The translations under genes and the position numbers were made by a program. 64,000 nt of DNA, from contig DASREM010000038.1 in assembly GCA_035652095.1 (NCBI GenBank), positions 62,001 through 126,000 of the forward strand, written 5' to 3'. This stretch comes from DASREM01 sp035652095. GTDB lineage: Bacteria > Acidobacteriota > Terriglobia > Terriglobales > Acidobacteriaceae. The notes under the pieces are model-generated. The model saw only the letters and a program-made list of their open reading frames with translations, was not told the origin of the DNA and did not search any database. Numbering within the stretch: position 1 is the first letter of the stretch; each line of letters opens with the position of its first letter. Shown piece by piece: positions 25,652 to 34,513 of this stretch.

Positions 25652-27439
25652 TCAGCCTAGGGCCGCCTTGTCCACCAGGTAGTTGTCCAGCACCAGGCAA
25701 TCCATTTCGCTCTTGGAGAAAGTATTGAACGCGTTTGCCGGGGTGGTGACGATGGGTTCGCCTCTCAGATTGAAAGACGTATTTAACAGTACCGGCACGC
25801 CGGTCGCCTGTCCGAAGCGCTCAATCAGCTTGTAGTAACGTGGGCTCTGCTCCTTGAAAACCGTCTGCAAGCGCCCCGTGCCGTCCACGTGTGTGATCGC
25901 CGGAAGCAACGATTGTGCCGATTCCCTCACTGGTACCACGTACAACATGTAGCGCGCCGGATAGTGACTTGTGGCATGCGGCAGTTCGAAATACTTTTCA
26001 GCGCTCTCCGCCAGCACCGATGGAGCAAACGGACGGTAGGGCTCGCGGAATTTGATCTTCGAGTTGACGATGTCCTTCATCTCGGGATTGCCGGGATCGG
26101 CAATGATGCTGCGGTTCCCCAGCGCTCTCGGCCCCCACTCAAATCGCCCCTGGTACCACCCGATCACGTTCCCGCCCTTGATTCGCTCCACTACCTGGTC
26201 GAGCATCTTGTCTTCGTTCTCGATCAGCGTGTACGGGATATTGTTGCCCTTCAGGAAGGAGCTGATCTCAGATCCGCCGTACTGCCGTCCCCAGTAGGCA
26301 TGGTCCATGCAGAAATTCCGAGGCTTGCCCAGCAGCGTGTTGTAGGCCCACAACGCTGCTCCCAGGGCTCCTCCACCGTCGCCCGCTGCTGGTTGCACGA
26401 AGACCTGTTCGAACTGGGTCTCGCGGATGATCCTGCTGTTGGCGACGCTGTTCAGTCCCACGCCGCCCGCGATACACAGGTTCTTCATGCCCGTTTCTTT
26501 TTGAAGATTGCGGGCCATGCCGAGGACCAGCTCTTCCGTGACTTTCTGAATGCTGGCCGCAATGTCGGCATAGTGCTCATTCAGCTTCGATATCTCATGG
26601 ATGTTCGCCGGAGGCTCGCCGAAGTACTTCGGAAACCCGGTGCCTTCGGTGAAGAAGTGCAGTTTTGGAGGCCGGGGCTCTCCAAACAGTTCCTCAAACT
26701 TCCTGCTGTAGGTCTTCTCCGTCGAGTGGTGGAAGGAGAAGTAGTCCATGTCTAGCGCAAAGGAGCCATCGCTGTTCTGGCGCACCACCTTCCAGACCTT
26801 GTCTACGTAGCGCGGCTTCCCGTAGGGAGCCATGCCCATCACCTTGTACTCGCCCTCGTTGACTTCAAAGCCGAGAAACGCGGTGAAGGCGCTGTAAAGA
26901 AGGCCGATGGAGTGCGGGAAGTCCATCTGCTTGGTGAGCTTAATATCGTTTCCGCGGCCCACTCCGTAGGTGGCCGTGATCCATTCGCCGACGCCGTCCA
27001 CGGTGAGGATGGCGGACTCGTCAAACGGAGAGCACAGATATGCGCTGGCGGCATGCGACAAGTGGTGCTCGGAGAAGAGGACCTTCTCCTTCTGTACCCC
27101 GAGTTCGCTCTGCAGTGTGCTCGCAACCCAGAGCTTGTCCAGCACCCAGGTGATCATGGACTCGCGAAATACTTTCCATGACTTCGGATAGGTTCCAAGA
27201 ACGCTGGCCAGAATGCGATCCAGTTTGCGGAACGGCTTCTCGAAAAACACTACATAGTCGAGGTCCGGCCCCGTGGTCTTGCCCGCTTCCAGGCAATACT
27301 GGATTGCTTGTTTGGGGAAGCCGTAGTCATGCTTGATGCGCGTAAAGCGCTCTTCTTCGCAAGCCGCTATAAGTTGACCATCACGCAGCAGCACCGCTGC
27401 CGCGTCATGGTAGTAACACGAGATCCCTAGGATATCCAC
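25652..27439 (-). CDS. Carbamoyltransferase, NodU/CmcH family (copy 2)
   Basis: The protein has 595 residues. The N-terminal domain shows HD at 11-12, H125-H126-x2-H129 (EHHLSHAAS) and ILTVDGVGEW. The C-terminal domain shows FEWGPRALGNRSIIAD and NTSFNLRGEPIV. It is a typical EPS/antibiotic O-carbamoyltransferase that uses carbamoyl phosphate and ATP. Start is GTG 27439, four bases after the stop of a small membrane-protein gene. With that gene and a DUF5989 gene it forms a module recurring beside polysaccharide carbamoyltransferases. Confidence 0.93.
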   Translation of the reverse strand: MDILGISCYYHDAAAVLLRDGQLIAACEEERFTRIKHDYGFPKQAIQYCLEAGKTTGPDLDYVVFFEKPFRKLDRILASVLGTYPKSWKVFRESMITWVLDKLWVASTLQSELGVQKEKVLFSEHHLSHAASAYLCSPFDESAILTVDGVGEWITATYGVGRGNDIKLTKQMDFPHSIGLLYSAFTAFLGFEVNEGEYKVMGMAPYGKPRYVDKVWKVVRQNSDGSFALDMDYFSFHHSTEKTYSRKFEELFGEPRPPKLHFFTEGTGFPKYFGEPPANIHEISKLNEHYADIAASIQKVTEELVLGMARNLQKETGMKNLCIAGGVGLNSVANSRIIRETQFEQVFVQPAAGDGGGALGAALWAYNTLLGKPRNFCMDHAYWGRQYGGSEISSFLKGNNIPYTLIENEDKMLDQVVERIKGGNVIGWYQGRFEWGPRALGNRSIIADPGNPEMKDIVNSKIKFREPYRPFAPSVLAESAEKYFELPHATSHYPARYMLYVVPVRESAQSLLPAITHVDGTGRLQTVFKEQSPRYYKLIERFGQATGVPVLLNTSFNLRGEPIVTTPANAFNTFSKSEMDCLVLDNYLVDKAALG

Positions 27440-27443
27440 TGGT

Positions 27444-27683
27444 TCACTGCCTCTTTGCCCACTGCAAGTCCATTACTTCGTCGGGGTGGTCGAGCCATGC
27501 CGTGGGACGGTTCTTGATCCGCAATGGGTCTGAGAACAGCCGCACCATGATCCCGAAGGGAAGCAGCACCACCACGTACATGATGGTCAGGATTACGCGC
27601 GCCTGAAAATTGCCAATCTTCTTGGCCAGGCGGGTCCACGCTGCCCAGAAATTCTTGAGTCCTTGCCACACTGGATTTGCCAT
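27444..27683 (-). CDS. Small membrane protein, companion of carbamoyltransferase
   Basis: The protein has 79 residues with a single membrane helix (VILTIMYVVVLLPFGIMVRLF, about 31-51), an amphipathic basic N-terminus and a charged C-terminus (LDHPDEVMDLQWAKRQ). It lies between a DUF5989 gene and carbamoyltransferase copy 2, all closely packed. The arrangement resembles carbamoyltransferase, SxtJ-like and DUF5989 modules, but I cannot confirm an SxtJ match. It could anchor the transferase at the membrane (inference). Confidence 0.7.
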   Translation of the reverse strand: MANPVWQGLKNFWAAWTRLAKKIGNFQARVILTIMYVVVLLPFGIMVRLFSDPLRIKNRPTAWLDHPDEVMDLQWAKRQ

Positions 27684-27692
27684 GGTTTTGAT

Positions 27693-27872
27693 TTAGAAAA
27701 GCGTGTAAATGAACGGTGCAATGACCGAGCTTTGCGCCAGCACCAGCACCACACCGAGAACCAGGATGATGGTGATGATCGGCAGCATCCACCAGCGCTT
27801 GTTGTTCCAGAAAAACGAGAGCAATTCTCCCGCGATTCCGAAACGCCGCTGAGCCGTATTGAGTAAACCCAT
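27693..27872 (-). CDS. DUF5989 small membrane protein
   Basis: The protein has 59 residues and starts at ATG 27872 with TAGGAGGA upstream. The sequence runs MGLLNTAQRRFGIAGELLSF, then WNNKRWWMLPII, a single membrane helix rich in I, L and V, and the family ending QSSVIAPFIYTLF. This matches DUF5989, which is almost always found beside EPS carbamoyltransferases. Function unknown. The stop lies 9 bases before the start of the next small membrane-protein gene. Confidence 0.88.
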   Translation of the reverse strand: MGLLNTAQRRFGIAGELLSFFWNNKRWWMLPIITIILVLGVVLVLAQSSVIAPFIYTLF

Positions 27873-27925
27873 GAACTCCTCCTATTTTTTCCAGGGCAAG
27901 TGCGCCTCGCCCGTCAGCAGAAAAT

Positions 27926-28729
27926 TTATCCGTACAACAGTTCCGAACTGGGCGACACGCCATCGGTCTCATAAGCCCGCAAACCCAGCAGTTGTAGCGT
28001 GAGCAATGTCACATACGCGGGATTGAGATACACGTAACGGCGCCACAGACGCTTAGGCTCCATGCACAGCCGGAAAAACCACTCCATGCCGTAGTCCTGG
28101 ATCCATCGCGGCGCCTGCCTCACCTCTCCCGCGATAAAAGGAAACGCCGCGCCCACCGCCAGCGCCGGCATCGGCAGCAGGTCGCGGAACTCGTAAACGA
28201 ACACTTCCTGCCGCGGACAACCCAGCCCCACGAATACCATGCTTGCGCCCGACGCCTTGATGCGCTCGGCCAGTTCCACCTTCTCTTCAGGCGTGAGGCG
28301 CCGGAACTTCGAAGGCTCCATCCCGGCAATTTTCAGATTGCGCCACCGCCGGAGCAGGTTCCGGCGCATACCATCGAGAATGGAGGGCGTAGCGCCGTAG
28401 AAATATACCGGCAGGCCTTCCTTCTCCGCCCGCTCGCACAGGTAAAGCGTAAGGTTCGGGCCATAACAGCGGTCTTTCAGAGGGGCGCGGTAGAGCAGGT
28501 TGAGCGCCCAGCGAACAGGCTGCCCATCCGGCAAAACCACATCCAGGTTATTGAGCCGATGCTTGTGCTCGCGGTCGAGCGCTCCTGTCATCACCCCGTG
28601 TACCGCCAGTGCCGAAACCGACGCCGCGCGCCGCTCCTTGGCCGCCTTGATCACGTAGTCAATTGCGCCCTCGTAGTCAATGACATCCACCAGGATGCCG
28701 ACCACGTTTTTCTTGCCCGCGTGGATCAC
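27926..28729 (-). CDS. WecG/TagA/CpsF-family glycosyltransferase (GT26)
   Basis: The protein has 267 residues. The start is taken as GTG 28729, which overlaps the stop of the epimerase gene (GTGA); an open frame further upstream belongs to the epimerase reading. Family marks are VVLPDGQPVRWALNLL, YFYGATPSILDGM, VFVGLGCPRQEVF and AVGAAFPFIAGEVRQAPRWIQDYGMEWFFRL. GT26 enzymes add the second sugar, often an N-acetylated mannose or its uronate, onto the undecaprenyl-linked first sugar at the membrane face. Confidence 0.9.
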   Translation of the reverse strand: MIHAGKKNVVGILVDVIDYEGAIDYVIKAAKERRAASVSALAVHGVMTGALDREHKHRLNNLDVVLPDGQPVRWALNLLYRAPLKDRCYGPNLTLYLCERAEKEGLPVYFYGATPSILDGMRRNLLRRWRNLKIAGMEPSKFRRLTPEEKVELAERIKASGASMVFVGLGCPRQEVFVYEFRDLLPMPALAVGAAFPFIAGEVRQAPRWIQDYGMEWFFRLCMEPKRLWRRYVYLNPAYVTLLTLQLLGLRAYETDGVSPSSELLYG

Positions 28730-29796
28730 GCCGCCACCTTCCAGCGGTCGACGTTCAGCGCGTAAATTTCCTGCAGGATGGCGGGGACGTCGTAGCGGTG
28801 CTGCCAGTTCGGATAGTGTTGCTGGAACCGCGCCACATCGCTGACCCACCAGATGTGGTCTCCACGCCGGTTCTGCTCCACGTATTCCCAGCGCACCTTA
28901 TTTCCCGTGATCTGCTCGCACAATTCGATCGCCTCAATCATCGAGCAGTTACTGAATCGGCCGCCGCCCATGTTGTAAACCTCGGCGGAACGCGGGTTCT
29001 CAAAGAAGGCGTCGAAAGCCCGGATCAGGTCGTTGCTATGGATATTGTCGCGAACCTGTTTCCGTTTGTACCCGAAGATCGTGTAAGGCGATTCCGTCAC
29101 CGCGCACTTCATCAGGTACGCCAGGAAGCCGTGCAATTGCGTTCCTGAATGATTCGGTCCGGTCAAGCACCCGCCGCGGAAGCACGCCGTCTTCATTCCG
29201 AAGTAACGGCCATACTCCTGTACCAGCACGTCCGCGGCTACCTTCGAGGCCCCGAACAGGCTGTGCATGGTGTGATCAATCGACATCGTTTCCGGAATCC
29301 CGTTCACGTAAGAGTGGGTCGGATCGATCTCCCAGCGCGTCTCCTGTTCGATCAGCGGAAGATAGTTGGGAGTGTCGCCATAAACTTTATTGGTGGAAAC
29401 GAAGATGAATACGGCCTCTGGCGCGAACTGCCGTGTTGCCTCCAGCAGCGTCAGCGTCCCATTCGCGTTCACTGTGAAATCCACGAAGGGCTTGCGCGCG
29501 GCCCAATCATGCGATGGCTGCGCTGCGGTGTGCACGATGAGTTTGATCTCATCGCCGTAAGCCTGGAAGATCCGGTTAATCTCCGCCTCGTTGCGGATGT
29601 CCACGTCGTTGTGGACGTAGCCACGCACTTCCCGCTTCAGCCGGTCTCGAACCCATGCGGTGGAGGCTTCCTCGCCGAAAAACTCCTTCCGCATGCCGTT
29701 ATCAATGCCGACAACGTCCATGCCTTTGTTCGCAAAGTAAGTGACGGTTTCCGATCCGACTAATCCCGCCGATCCGGAAATGATTGCCACGCTCAT
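28726..29796 (-). CDS. NAD-dependent epimerase, CDP-paratose 2-epimerase-like
   Basis: The protein has 356 residues and is an extended SDR: GSAGLVGSE (8-16) binds NAD, VSTNKVYGDTP carries the catalytic serine/threonine region, and GASKVAADVL suggests a Y/F-x3-K type site in which the usual tyrosine seems to be phenylalanine (LFGASK). The C-terminal NMGGGRFSNCSMIEAIELC is characteristic of the CDP-paratose 2-epimerase (TyvE/RfbE) group. The nucleotide sugar here is not proven. It supplies a precursor to the EPS and is coupled to the GT26 gene by a four-base overlap. Confidence 0.8.
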   Translation of the reverse strand: MSVAIISGSAGLVGSETVTYFANKGMDVVGIDNGMRKEFFGEEASTAWVRDRLKREVRGYVHNDVDIRNEAEINRIFQAYGDEIKLIVHTAAQPSHDWAARKPFVDFTVNANGTLTLLEATRQFAPEAVFIFVSTNKVYGDTPNYLPLIEQETRWEIDPTHSYVNGIPETMSIDHTMHSLFGASKVAADVLVQEYGRYFGMKTACFRGGCLTGPNHSGTQLHGFLAYLMKCAVTESPYTIFGYKRKQVRDNIHSNDLIRAFDAFFENPRSAEVYNMGGGRFSNCSMIEAIELCEQITGNKVRWEYVEQNRRGDHIWWVSDVARFQQHYPNWQHRYDVPAILQEIYALNVDRWKVAA

Positions 29797-29835
29797 GGTC
29801 TGTGTTCTTCCCGTGTCCCTGGATTTACGAAATGG

Positions 29836-31050
29836 TTAATTGTGCGAAAGACTCAACACTTCTCTCTCTGCTGAAGCCATGGGCAGCCTCGCGGTCAAAG
29901 CCTGTTGGTAAATGTTTAGCAAAAGTGGGTAATTCTTTTCCGCTGTATACCTTGTTTCAAATTCCCACCTTGCCTGTTGTGACATGCGGGCGGTTTGTCC
30001 GGGATTCGACCACGCAGCCTGTACTTTCTCGGCAAGATCTTTCGCGTCCCCGGGCGTGAAATGCAGCCCGGTTCTGCCGTTTTCCACGATTTCCTGCATT
30101 CCTCCCAGCCGCGAGCAGATCACTGGAACTGCGCAAGCAAATGCTTCTGCGATTCCCATTGGGAAATTTTCGTAACACTGGCTGGGTGCCACTAAAAACC
30201 TCGCCAACTTCATCATTTCCAATGTTTTATTGCGTGGAAGGCGCCCGTGGAACCTGACGGTGGAGAGCCCCAAGGCCGCTGCTCTGTCCTTTAACGGTGC
30301 AAGCAGAGGGCCATCACCCACGATTTCCAGTGGAATACCCGTTAACTGTTTCCACGCCGCCAATAGAGTATCCAGTCCCTTCTCCTCCGACAGGCGGCCG
30401 GCGAAGATCGCGTAATTGCCGTTTCCCGCACCCGGCTGCGGGTCGGGCGCCACGAAGTTCGGCTTCACGCGCAATTTGTCCGCAGGAATTCCGCCGGTGA
30501 CGAATTTCTGCCTGGAGAATTCCGACAACGCAATGAACACGTCGGGAAACGATTGCCGTTGCCGCTGTGTCTGGATCATCAACGCTACGGATGCCGTTGC
30601 CCCCCGTGAACCCCGGTAGCAACCGTAGCGGATCCCGCGCAGCATGCTGTGTTCGCAGCATTCTTCACAGACTTTTCCGTCGCGAATGAAATTCGCCGCG
30701 GGGCAGAACAGCCGGTAATTATGCAGCGTTTGCACGACCGGTATGCCGGCCTGCCTGCAAGCTGCAAATACTGAACTCGACATCATCATGAACGTGTTGT
30801 GCACGTGCACGATGTCGGGCCTGTTCTCCTTCAGCAACTGCCCAAGCTCGTCCCTGGTGCTGCTCGACCAGGCGATGTTTTTGACCAGCGCGAAGCGCTT
30901 GAGGCCGGTCCAATTCTCGCCTTCAAAATTGCTTCTCGTATACGTCAGGACTTCGTGTCCAGCCTCTTCGAGCATCTGACGTTCTTGCTCGAACACCACT
31001 TCTTCGCCGCCCGGGATCTGGTAGCGGTTGTGAACCAGGAGAATCTTCAT
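29836..31050 (-). CDS. GT4-family glycosyltransferase
   Basis: The protein has 404 residues. Start is ATG 31050, overlapping the deacetylase stop by one base (TGATG). The N-terminal domain has PGGEEVVFEQE and HVHNTF; a cysteine-rich loop (CEECCEHSMLRGIRYGC) around residue 135 could bind a metal. The C-terminal half shows FAGRLSEEKGL, the E-x7-E region ENFPMGIAEAFACAVPVI and GRTGLHF. It adds a sugar during assembly of the EPS repeat unit on its lipid carrier. Specificity unknown. Confidence 0.9.
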   Translation of the reverse strand: MKILLVHNRYQIPGGEEVVFEQERQMLEEAGHEVLTYTRSNFEGENWTGLKRFALVKNIAWSSSTRDELGQLLKENRPDIVHVHNTFMMMSSSVFAACRQAGIPVVQTLHNYRLFCPAANFIRDGKVCEECCEHSMLRGIRYGCYRGSRGATASVALMIQTQRQRQSFPDVFIALSEFSRQKFVTGGIPADKLRVKPNFVAPDPQPGAGNGNYAIFAGRLSEEKGLDTLLAAWKQLTGIPLEIVGDGPLLAPLKDRAAALGLSTVRFHGRLPRNKTLEMMKLARFLVAPSQCYENFPMGIAEAFACAVPVICSRLGGMQEIVENGRTGLHFTPGDAKDLAEKVQAAWSNPGQTARMSQQARWEFETRYTAEKNYPLLLNIYQQALTARLPMASAEREVLSLSHN

Positions 31051-31814
31051 CACGCCACCGCGAGGCTGGACGGCTTCTGCATCAGCCGTTGCACCATGTC
31101 GCCATTGTTCAGATAGACCACGTCGTCTCGTCCCGCGACGTAGTCAAGCATCTCGCGCATCTCGTCCCAGAGTCCCATCTCGTCGATCTCCCAGGAATGT
31201 CCCCAGAGATGCCAGACGCCACCATCTTCCAGAACGCGATCGAAAAGCTTCTTTCCCAACTCAATCCAGTTGTCCCCGAATCCCAGCGGGCCGATGTAGT
31301 CGAAAAGACGTCCCACCGCGCGGGCGCGGCCGATGTTGCGCAGATACTCGCTCCGCGTGTGCCGGTAAACCTGGATGCTGGTCGGTAGATCGAACAAGCC
31401 GTACGTGGTTTCGGTCGCCAGAAGCCGGACCGTGCGCGCTCCTTCGTAGCCCGCCTTCTCCAGCGCCGCCACCGCGTGCGGGGTGTAGCGGCCGCGGGGA
31501 TAGCAGAACATGCGCAACCGCTCGCCCAGATTATCCTCGTGGATCTTCTTGCACGTGGTGACGATGTAATCGAGATCTTTCACCGGAACTTCAGTGAGAA
31601 TTTCGTGATTGATGGTATGCCCGCCAATCTCAAATCCGCCTGCAATCATGGAACGCATCTGGCTGACACTGAGGGAGGGGTTTCCGTTGAACGGCTCAAT
31701 GGGCACGTAAAACGTCCCCGTCATACCGTGTGCGGCCAGCATCTCAGCGATCCGCAAATCGCGGACGTCGCCATCGTCCCAGCTGGTAGTTACGATTTTG
31801 AGTTTCCGGGTCAC
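31050..31814 (-). CDS. Polysaccharide deacetylase (CE4, NodB-like)
   Basis: The protein has 254 residues. The NodB motifs are SWDDG (catalytic base Asp13 and metal-ligand Asp14), HTINH with metal ligands His66 and His70, and CYPRGRY for substrate contacts. There is no signal peptide, so it would act in the cytoplasm on a lipid-linked or nucleotide sugar. It removes N- or O-acetyl groups. It sits between the GH10 gene (2-base gap) and a GT4 gene (overlap), clearly in the operon. Confidence 0.88.
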   Translation of the reverse strand: MTRKLKIVTTSWDDGDVRDLRIAEMLAAHGMTGTFYVPIEPFNGNPSLSVSQMRSMIAGGFEIGGHTINHEILTEVPVKDLDYIVTTCKKIHEDNLGERLRMFCYPRGRYTPHAVAALEKAGYEGARTVRLLATETTYGLFDLPTSIQVYRHTRSEYLRNIGRARAVGRLFDYIGPLGFGDNWIELGKKLFDRVLEDGGVWHLWGHSWEIDEMGLWDEMREMLDYVAGRDDVVYLNNGDMVQRLMQKPSSLAVA

Positions 31815-31816
31815 GG

Positions 31817-32905
31817 CTAGTTCCTGGCGGCGCGTTCTTTGAGTGCCTCGAGCACCCCGTAGTAAGCCGGCTTCTTCTCGAAGTCCTCGTCAAAAAGGTC
31901 CGGCTTTGGATCCGTCAATGCGTTTCGTTGTTTGTGGCTGAGCCAGGTGTCTTTGTCGGAAAGGTCCCAAACAGTCAAGGCCTTGCAATTGGAATCGGCC
32001 AGGCACGCTGCTGCCACATCGTGATAGACCTTCTTCTGGACCTCGAATGCGTTTGCGACCGCGCCCGCCGGTCCCTGGTAAACATCCATCTCGGTGATGT
32101 AAACGCTGACCTTCAACTCCCGGGCTCGCCGCAGAAACTCTTTGAACTGCTCCAGGTAGTCGGAATCGAGTTGCTGCATTTCCAGATGCATCTCGGTACC
32201 GACGCCATCGATCGGCACGGCTTTCGATTTCAGCCGCTTCACCAGAGCGAAAAACTCATCCGCTCGTTCCTTATCAATTCCCTTGTGCCCGAAAGTTTCG
32301 TTGAGCACCAGTGGCAGGCTCGTGGCCTCCCGGGCGAACTTGAATGCCTTGGCAATGTAATCTTCCTCGCCCAGGATCAGTTGCCACGGTTGGTTATGAC
32401 CGGAAAGCGGCTCGTTCACCACCCCCCATGCATAAAAGCTGTCCCCTCCATGCCGGATCAGGCTCTGGATGTGGGTCCGCATGAGTTGCTCGAGTTCCGA
32501 CTCGCTGAACGAGCGCCGGGGAGGACCCGAATGCATCTGGTCCTGCATCCATTGGGGAAGGGAATCGGCGCGGTAAATTAGAGCCGAGCCCCAGATCTTC
32601 ATCTGGTGCTCTTTCGCGAACTGCATCAGCGTGTCCATTCGCGAAAAATCGAACCGCCCCCGCTCCGGCTCGTTTACTCCCATCATCCCCATGGTGAGCG
32701 TGGAGTTGAATTCCCGCGCCAGAATTTGCTGCCCTTTCGCGTTTTCCGCCCACGTCTTGGGCCGGATTCCGGAGCCGATCCGGAAATTCAATTTGTCCGC
32801 ATATTGCCGCAGCGTTTCCTGGTTCGAAGTTTTCTTTTCGGCTGCAATCCCCGCAATGCTCAACAACATGCCGATCGTGAGAACCAGTCCATATCTGCGG
32901 ATCAC
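31817..32905 (-). CDS. GH10-family glycoside hydrolase (divergent xylanase)
   Basis: The protein has 362 residues. Start is GTG 32905, two bases past the stop of the polymerase gene, giving the signal sequence MIRRYGLVLTIGMLLSIAGIAA; the longer open frame upstream overlaps that gene. GH10 marks are acid/base Glu165 (WGVVNEPL) and nucleophile Glu272 (VYITEMDVY). The usual LVWHSQ stretch of the -1 subsite is replaced by a region near SALIYRADSLPQW, so specificity may have moved away from xylan. Exported; it likely trims or releases the EPS. Confidence 0.85.
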   Translation of the reverse strand: MIRRYGLVLTIGMLLSIAGIAAEKKTSNQETLRQYADKLNFRIGSGIRPKTWAENAKGQQILAREFNSTLTMGMMGVNEPERGRFDFSRMDTLMQFAKEHQMKIWGSALIYRADSLPQWMQDQMHSGPPRRSFSESELEQLMRTHIQSLIRHGGDSFYAWGVVNEPLSGHNQPWQLILGEEDYIAKAFKFAREATSLPLVLNETFGHKGIDKERADEFFALVKRLKSKAVPIDGVGTEMHLEMQQLDSDYLEQFKEFLRRARELKVSVYITEMDVYQGPAGAVANAFEVQKKVYHDVAAACLADSNCKALTVWDLSDKDTWLSHKQRNALTDPKPDLFDEDFEKKPAYYGVLEALKERAARN

Positions 32906-32907
32906 GT

Positions 32908-34491
32908 CTACGCCCCGGCCGCTGCCGACAGCTCTGCGGAAGCGTCGTCCTCTTCCAATCCCTGCTTCTTGATCTTGCGGCGCAGGAACTCGGCGCAGCC
33001 CAGTGCGGCAAAGAAGTGACATGGCGGGTGCAAACTCAAGTCGGTCATGAAGAACATGCGGGCAGTCACCACTGCCAGCACCGCCATACCCTCATAGGCC
33101 AGCTGGCGGTCCTTCATATTCAGGCGCTGGTTGATGGTGCACTTGATCAGCATGTACCACGCCGTGCCCATCAGCAGGAGCACCGGAGTCAAGCCCCAGG
33201 CGCCGGTCCCCACGATGATTTCGACCCAGTCGCTATGAATGGTTGCAGTTTGGGTGAAGCCTAGCTTGGCCAGTACGCCGAACCGTGCCGCCGCCCACAT
33301 GCCCAGTCCGGTGAATGGGTACATGGCGAATTTCTCCAGTGCCACCTCCCACCACTCCAGCCGGCTGCTGAACGATTCCAGCTGGTTCGCGCTCTGTCCG
33401 CGCTTCAGGTAATCAAAAATGTATTGTCCGAAGCCGGAGACGATGGTGAGCGTCAAGCCCGAAAAGACGATCATTGCGCCTTGCCCGACGCGGCTGGAGA
33501 AAAGATAGATCAGGAAGACAGCCACGCAGAATCCGGCGACCGCCGAACGCGTCTGCGCAAAGATCATGGTCACGAATCCAAAGATGAAGATCACCGAATA
33601 GAGGGCCGTCTTCTCTCTGCGGCGATTCATCGGCAGCAGCCGGCACAGCGCAATCACGGCCACGCAACCCGCGTACTCGGCGATCTGGTTCGACGAAACG
33701 TCTGGGAACACGCCTTGCAGCCACACGCCCAGGCCGCCGATCCCCTGTACCCCGTAAATTCCGCCCTTCAGCAAGGCGTCTTTGGGGTCCCAAATACATC
33801 CGAACCAGATGTTGAGGAGCATCACCCCGTACAGCGCCCAGGTCCAGTTCATGAACAGAAGGTATTCATCGGACTTCTTGACGACGTAGAGAATCACCGC
33901 CAGCAGGCAGACGTCGACGCCATACTCAATCGACTTGTACAAAGTCCACTGCCAGTAAACCGACCAGATCGTCGACAGCAGCGTCATCAAATCGAACCAG
34001 ACCAGCAAGCCCACGATTCCAGTGAAGGCGGAGCGGATCCAGTCCAGCTTCTTCATGAACAGCTTTACCAGCAGCGTCGCTCCTACCGCCCCCACCGCGG
34101 CGATACGGAACATAGCCGCCGAGTCCACCGGAGCTTCCATGCCTTCTGACGCAGTTCGTTTGCGGAACACTAGCCCGCTCATGAAAATCACGAACCACAG
34201 CCAGTGATACCATTCCAGGCGTTTGAACATGGAGACAACACCCGGATAGAACTGCCCGAACGTGCGACGGAAGTAGAGCGCTACCGGAATTCCCAATCCC
34301 AACAGGGCGAGCACGATGTACTCGGTATAGCTGCGGTGATTCTGGTTGTGCTTGGTGACGAAGTCCGCCAGGCTGAGTATCAGCAGGAATCCCACCGAGC
34401 CCACAACCGCAAACAGCACCGCTTGCCAGGCAGAGTTGCTTCCCAGCGCTCGGCCCGACCCATCTCCGAATTTTCCGTTACCAGGGTTCAC
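32908..34491 (-). CDS. O-antigen ligase/polymerase family membrane protein (Wzy-like)
   Basis: The protein has 527 residues and about 12 predicted membrane helices. The Wzy_C-type segment contains AQTRSAVAGFCVAVFLIYLF and a periplasmic loop with SSRLEWWEVALEKFAMYPFTGLGMWA and HSDWVEIIVGTGAWGL, a pattern with conserved R, G and H residues seen in ligases and polymerases. In this Wzx/Wzy-type locus it most likely polymerises flipped repeat units in the periplasm. Ligase and polymerase functions cannot be separated by sequence alone. Confidence 0.85.
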   Translation of the reverse strand: MNPGNGKFGDGSGRALGSNSAWQAVLFAVVGSVGFLLILSLADFVTKHNQNHRSYTEYIVLALLGLGIPVALYFRRTFGQFYPGVVSMFKRLEWYHWLWFVIFMSGLVFRKRTASEGMEAPVDSAAMFRIAAVGAVGATLLVKLFMKKLDWIRSAFTGIVGLLVWFDLMTLLSTIWSVYWQWTLYKSIEYGVDVCLLAVILYVVKKSDEYLLFMNWTWALYGVMLLNIWFGCIWDPKDALLKGGIYGVQGIGGLGVWLQGVFPDVSSNQIAEYAGCVAVIALCRLLPMNRRREKTALYSVIFIFGFVTMIFAQTRSAVAGFCVAVFLIYLFSSRVGQGAMIVFSGLTLTIVSGFGQYIFDYLKRGQSANQLESFSSRLEWWEVALEKFAMYPFTGLGMWAAARFGVLAKLGFTQTATIHSDWVEIIVGTGAWGLTPVLLLMGTAWYMLIKCTINQRLNMKDRQLAYEGMAVLAVVTARMFFMTDLSLHPPCHFFAALGCAEFLRRKIKKQGLEEDDASAELSAAAGA

Positions 34492-34513
34492 TTCTTACTC
34501 CGGGGTTCCACCA

